A stretch of 8,675 nucleotides of DNA from Opitutaceae bacterium. Its GTDB lineage: Bacteria > Verrucomicrobiota > Verrucomicrobiia > Opitutales > Opitutaceae. The DNA is taken from contig JAPOIC010000077.1 of the NCBI GenBank assembly GCA_029979145.1, forward strand, positions 1 through 8,675, read 5' to 3'. The notes beneath the pieces were generated by a model. It did no database searches, was not told the DNA's origin, and was given only the letters and a program-made list of their open reading frames with translations. Below, piece after piece: positions 5,777-8,675 of this stretch. Every line of letters starts with the position of its first letter. Within the stretch, counting starts at the first letter, position 1. The position numbers were made by a program, and so were the translations under genes.

Positions 5777-6649
5777 ATGCCGACCTCCTACTTCGTCCTC
5801 GCCGTGATTGTGACCACGATCGTGCTGGTGCAGATCAACCAACGCGCGGGTTCGCCGGTGCTCGCGATCTTCGTGCGCTGGCTGCGCTGGATCGTCTTCG
5901 GCTTTGGCGCGGCGCAGATCTGCGTGGACTTCGAACTCGTTAACCGCCCGTTCTGGGCCTTGGCCGCGGCCTTCATGCTCCTTTGGTTTCTCGGCGAGAC
6001 GATTTACAACTGGCTCGGTATCCAAGCGCTGAGCGTAAGCCCGCTGCCGCTCTTCCCGCGCTACGCAGTCAACGCCGCGGGCGAGGAGTGGCCCACCCTG
6101 CCGCGCTTGTTGCGCGTGCGCGAATGGCTCCGGGCCCAGGGTTTCAAGCAGGTGCAGGCACTGAAAGCTGAGATCGGCGGCGGCGTTTACCTGCGCAGCT
6201 CGGTTTATCAGGACGCGGACGCGCGCATTCGCGTGCAAGTCACCTTCCTGCCGCAGGCCACCTGGACAGTGGGCGTGTGTTACGCGCTGACCTCGCTCAC
6301 GGCCGACGGACAGCGGCTCGTGACGGACAATTTCTACATCCCCTTTGCTGGGTTCTACCCGGAGCACTGGTTCGTGGAGCGGCTGCCCTGGCGGCGGTCC
6401 CTGCCGCGCCTGCTCGCGCGGCACCGGCAGCGGCAGGCCAGCGACACCACCGTGGCGTTTAAAAACAGCCCGCTGGCTGACCTGAATTCCCAGCAGCACG
6501 AGCTCGATCAGCTCAACACCCAGATGGGTTTTCTGAACCCGCACGCCGAGCGTGAAGAATTCGGCAAGATCACCCAGGCCGGCCGTTACCGCGTCTGGAA
6601 GGAAATCTGGATGCTGAACTACCTCGGCCGCTCCGCGCGCTACCAGTGA
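5777..6649 (+). CDS. Unrecognised protein with three predicted N-terminal membrane helices
   Basis: I do not recognise this 290-residue protein. Hydrophobic segments at about 4-20 (YFVLAVIVTTIVLVQI), 27-50 (containing LRWIVFGFGAAQICV) and 58-82 (FWALAAAFMLLWFLGETIY) look like three membrane helices. They are followed by a soluble domain of about 200 residues. That domain is basic and aromatic, with an apparent beta-rich part (134-175, GGGVYLRSSVYQDAD and IRVQVTFLPQATW), a basic stretch (201-219), and a Gln/Asn-rich, possibly helical segment (230-250). There are no cysteine clusters, nucleotide-binding loops or other catalytic motifs that I can see. I preferred the ATG at 5777 to a TTG at 5723 because the TTG version adds 18 Gly/Pro-rich residues overlapping the hairpin. 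The gene follows dnaN on the same strand after 77 bases and may share its transcript. No function is assigned. Confidence 0.75.
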   Translation: MPTSYFVLAVIVTTIVLVQINQRAGSPVLAIFVRWLRWIVFGFGAAQICVDFELVNRPFWALAAAFMLLWFLGETIYNWLGIQALSVSPLPLFPRYAVNAAGEEWPTLPRLLRVREWLRAQGFKQVQALKAEIGGGVYLRSSVYQDADARIRVQVTFLPQATWTVGVCYALTSLTADGQRLVTDNFYIPFAGFYPEHWFVERLPWRRSLPRLLARHRQRQASDTTVAFKNSPLADLNSQQHELDQLNTQMGFLNPHAEREEFGKITQAGRYRVWKEIWMLNYLGRSARYQ

Positions 6650-6654
6650 TCGAA

Positions 6655-6726
6655 TGTAGGGCGGGGATTCCAATCCCCACCTTGGGTTAGGGCATTCGTG
6701 TAGGGCGGGGTCGCCGACACCGCCTT
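6655..6726. repeat. Two copies of a palindromic GTAGGGCGGGG intergenic repeat
   Basis: TGTAGGGCGGGG occurs at 6655-6666 and again at 6699-6710, and each copy opens a hairpin. In the first, GGGGATTCCAATCCCC (6663-6678) is a perfect palindrome. In the second, GGCGG (6704-6708) pairs with CCGCC (6720-6724) and GTC (6710-6712) with GAC (6716-6718) around a single G-A mismatch. The unit looks like a REP-type element of the kind scattered between genes. It lies between the ends of the membrane-protein gene and moaA. The second hairpin is followed by TTT on the plus strand and ends eight bases from the moaA stop, so it could also help end transcription from the left. Confidence 0.55.
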
Positions 6727-6731
6727 TGATA

Positions 6732-7751
6732 TCACCCGCCGATAAAACTCATCTCGACCTTCGGACGGGTCTCATGCCGGGCAATCAATTTTGCCCGTTC
6801 ATCTGAATAGCGATCATTCCGTCCGCCCCAGATGCCGGCGATAAAGTCCGTCAGCGCGGCATCATCCGCCCCTCCGCGCAGGCGCCCAAGCACGTCGTGA
6901 CCTTCCGCGGCGAAGAGGCAGGTGTAGAGTTTCCCGTCGGCGGAAAGCCGCGCGCGGTGGCAGTCGCGGCAAAACGGCTCGGTCACCGAGCTGATGATGC
7001 CGATCTCGCCGCGACCATCGCGGTAGCGGTAGCGCGAAGCCACCTCGCCGCGGTAGGCGGGGCCCGCCGCCTCGATCGGCCACTCGCGATGAATACGCGC
7101 GATCAGGTCCAGCGCCGGCACCACCTGATCCTGGCGCCAGTGGTTCGTGTTGCCCACGTCCATGAATTCGATGAAGCGCAGCGGGTGCCCCCGCTCGCGG
7201 AAATACGAGCACAGCGCGGTCAACTCGTCGTCGTTCACGCCGCGCTGCATGACGCAGTTGATCTTTACGCCCAGACCGGCCGCAGCCGCGGCGTCGATGC
7301 CGCGCAGCACGCGCGCCACGCTGAACCCGAGGCCGTTCATGATGCCAGCCTTCTTCTCGTCGAGCGAGTCGACCGACACGTTGACCCGGTCCAGACCGGC
7401 CGCCCGCAAAGCCGCGGCCTGTTTTTCGAGAAACCAGCCGTTGGTCGTGAGGGCGACGTCGGGCACGGCCAGCTCGTGTTTCAGGGCGCGCACCAATTCC
7501 GGCAGATCGGGGCGCAGGAGCGGCTCGCCACCGGTCAGCCGCACCTTGGCCACGCCCAGGGCGCGGAAGGCGCGGACGATGCGGGTAAGCTCTTCGTGCG
7601 TGGCCAGCGCCTCGTTCCGCAGGAACGCGTGGTCCGGGCCGAACACGTCCTTCGGCATGCAATACGGGCACCGGAAGTTGCACCGGTCCGTGACCGAGAT
7701 GCGCAGGTCGCGCAGCGGACGGCTGAACTGGTCGCGGGGTTCCGGAGGCAT
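6732..7751 (-). CDS. moaA: GTP 3',8-cyclase MoaA (radical SAM, molybdenum cofactor synthesis)
   Basis: The 339-residue cytoplasmic enzyme uses S-adenosylmethionine and two [4Fe-4S] clusters to convert GTP to 3',8-cyclo-7,8-dihydro-GTP. MoaC then turns this into cyclic pyranopterin monophosphate. The N-terminal cluster motif CNFRCPYC supplies Cys24, Cys28 and Cys31, and TGGEPLLRPDL (73-83) is the SAM-binding GGEP motif. The C-terminal cluster uses Cys261, Cys264 and Cys278 (CRDC to YTC). The protein ends in Gly-Gly (338-339), the conserved tail needed for activity in MoaA and its human homologue. All key residues are present and the length is normal. I chose the ATG at 7751; a GTG at 7805 would add 18 atypical residues and use up most of the divergent promoter region. 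The gene faces away from moeA. No moaC, moaD, moaE or mogA is visible in the window. Confidence 0.97.
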   Translation of the reverse strand: MPPEPRDQFSRPLRDLRISVTDRCNFRCPYCMPKDVFGPDHAFLRNEALATHEELTRIVRAFRALGVAKVRLTGGEPLLRPDLPELVRALKHELAVPDVALTTNGWFLEKQAAALRAAGLDRVNVSVDSLDEKKAGIMNGLGFSVARVLRGIDAAAAAGLGVKINCVMQRGVNDDELTALCSYFRERGHPLRFIEFMDVGNTNHWRQDQVVPALDLIARIHREWPIEAAGPAYRGEVASRYRYRDGRGEIGIISSVTEPFCRDCHRARLSADGKLYTCLFAAEGHDVLGRLRGGADDAALTDFIAGIWGGRNDRYSDERAKLIARHETRPKVEMSFIGG

Positions 7752-7846
7752 GGTCCGCCAACAAGACACAGGGCGCCGCCCGACGCAAAGCCCCAATATT
7801 TTCACGGTGACCCCGCGGGCGCTGCCGTTAGCGTGGCTTCTTCGTC
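7752..7846. promoter_or_regulatory. Divergent intergenic region between moaA and moeA
   Basis: These 95 bases lie between two outward-facing molybdenum-cofactor genes and should contain both promoters, which would allow shared control; this is inference from layout. I see no clear -35/-10 hexamers, no obvious ModE-type palindrome and no Shine-Dalgarno motif before either start. A short AT-rich patch (AATATTTTCA, 7795-7804) is the only AT-rich part and the likeliest place for a -10 element. The region is too short for a full Moco riboswitch. Confidence 0.3.
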
Positions 7847-8675
7847 ATGCTGACCCCCGCCGATGCCCTCGCCCGCATCCTCGAGCACCAAGCCGTGTTT
7901 CCCGCGGAACCCTGTGCCTTGGTGAACGCGCATGGCCGCGTGTTGCGCGCGGATATCCATGCCGACCGCGACCTGCCGCCGTTCAACCGGGTGACGATGG
8001 ATGGCTTCGCGTTGCGGGCCAAAGCAGTCACAAAAACCCGACGGTCCTTCCGCGTGTCGGCGGTGCAGGCGGCGGGCATGAGCCCGGTGGCGCTGGGGCC
8101 AGAACCGGACGCGTGCGTGGAAATCATGACGGGTGCGATGCTGCCCGAGGGCGCGGATTGCGTGGTGCCCTACGAGGAAACTTCGCGGCTGGGCGAAACC
8201 ATCACGCTAAATCCGGAACTGCGCGTGAAGGCCGGGCAGTCGGTGCATGCGCGTGGATCAGACTTTTCCGCGGGCAAACTGATCGTGGCCAAAGGCTGCC
8301 GGCTTTCGGCCCGTGAGATCGCGGTGGCGGCCAGCTGTGGGTGCTCGGAACTTTCGGTCAGCCGCCAGCCGAAGATCGCGGTCGTCGGCACCGGCGACGA
8401 ACTGGTCGAGGTCGACGCCGTGGTGGCGCCGCATCAGGTGCGGCGGAGTAATGACTACGCGCTGCGCGCCGCGCTGGTGGCCGCGGGTTTTCCGGCGGTG
8501 GAGCGGTTTCATCTCCACGACATGCAGCACGAGATCGAGCACCAGGTGTGGCACATCCTCGCGGAGTTCGACGTCGTGCTCCTCACTGGCGGCGTGTCGA
8601 AGGGCAAGTTTGACTATCTCCCCGGTGTGCTCGCGTCGTTGGGGGTGAAGAAGGTTTTTCACGGCGTCGCTCAGC
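7847..8675 (+). CDS. moeA: Molybdopterin molybdenumtransferase MoeA, 3' end cut by the window edge
   Basis: The first 276 residues of a protein usually about 400 long are present, and the frame is open to the right edge. MoeA inserts molybdate into adenylylated molybdopterin, the last general step of molybdenum-cofactor synthesis. Visible hallmarks are PPFNRVTMDGFA (44-55, with the conserved Asp52-Gly53), IMTGAMLPEGADCVVPYEE (93-111), VVGTGDELVE (179-188), VRRSNDYAL (198-206) and LTGGVSKGKFDYLPG (246-260). The last corresponds to the GGVSxGxxD molybdopterin-binding loop. Here it reads SKGKFD where E. coli-type proteins have SVGEAD, a version I recall from a subfamily in Bacteroidota and related phyla. 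The first ATG after the divergent region gives the expected MoeA N-terminus. No Shine-Dalgarno motif precedes it. The missing part should hold the rest of the MoCF domain and the C-terminal beta domain. Confidence 0.95.
   Translation, partial: MLTPADALARILEHQAVFPAEPCALVNAHGRVLRADIHADRDLPPFNRVTMDGFALRAKAVTKTRRSFRVSAVQAAGMSPVALGPEPDACVEIMTGAMLPEGADCVVPYEETSRLGETITLNPELRVKAGQSVHARGSDFSAGKLIVAKGCRLSAREIAVAASCGCSELSVSRQPKIAVVGTGDELVEVDAVVAPHQVRRSNDYALRAALVAAGFPAVERFHLHDMQHEIEHQVWHILAEFDVVLLTGGVSKGKFDYLPGVLASLGVKKVFHGVAQ

Noticed and set aside
5528..6673. 381-codon open frame antisense to the membrane-protein gene
   Set aside because: The product is low-complexity, rich in Arg, Gly, Glu and His, with no domain. 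The plus-strand frame has coherent membrane helices and is preferred, though less surely than for dnaN because it is not a known family.
7752..7846. Moco riboswitch upstream of moaA or moeA
   Set aside because: The gap is 95 bases and shared by two divergent promoters, shorter than a full Moco riboswitch, and I see no matching multi-stem layout.
6897..7853. 318-codon plus-strand frame opposite moaA
   Set aside because: MoaA is certain from its two cysteine clusters. The opposite frame is a GC-driven shadow.
7147..8316. 389-codon plus-strand frame overlapping moaA and the start of moeA
   Set aside because: It crosses two real genes in the wrong frame and gives a Ser/Arg-rich product. MoeA in another frame carries all the family motifs.

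Overview
This 8.7 kb, GC-rich window reads as ordinary chromosomal DNA from a free-living bacterium. Protein style (a short IlvA with an ACT tail, a secreted Pro-rich EF-hand protein, a MoeA with the GGVSKGKFD variant), C-rich leaders without Shine-Dalgarno motifs, and a palindromic GTAGGGCGGGG intergenic repeat suggest Verrucomicrobiota, most likely an Opitutaceae-like lineage. That placement is inference from memory of these families, not a search result. I found eight well-supported genes, one of them cut by the right edge, plus a possible gene tail at the left edge. I saw no rRNA, tRNA, CRISPR array, transposase, phage gene or integration site, and no gene-free stretch longer than about 225 bases.

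Left part (1-3015), mostly minus strand. An EF-hand protein with a signal peptide ends at a clear intrinsic terminator. Then come ilvA (threonine ammonia-lyase) and a zinc amidase lipoprotein whose start codon lies inside the end of ilvA, so these two are probably co-translated. A short plus-strand reading frame enters from the left edge and converges on the amidase.

Middle part (3016-6649), plus strand. A RelE/ParE-fold protein with no visible antitoxin partner is joined by an ATGA overlap to pssA (phosphatidylserine synthase). A probable terminator and a roughly 90-base leader separate these from dnaN (DNA polymerase III sliding clamp). After dnaN come a bulged hairpin and an unrecognised protein with three predicted membrane helices.

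Right part (6650-8675). Two copies of a short palindromic repeat separate the membrane-protein gene from moaA. moaA and moeA are divergently transcribed across 95 bases. They act early (GTP to the cyclic pyranopterin precursor) and late (molybdate insertion) in molybdenum-cofactor synthesis, so a Moco locus probably continues to the right.

I did not find a convincing new multi-gene system. The items most worth following are the solitary RelE-like gene coupled to pssA, the unrecognised membrane protein after dnaN, the intergenic palindromic repeat, and the absence of Shine-Dalgarno sites at every start.
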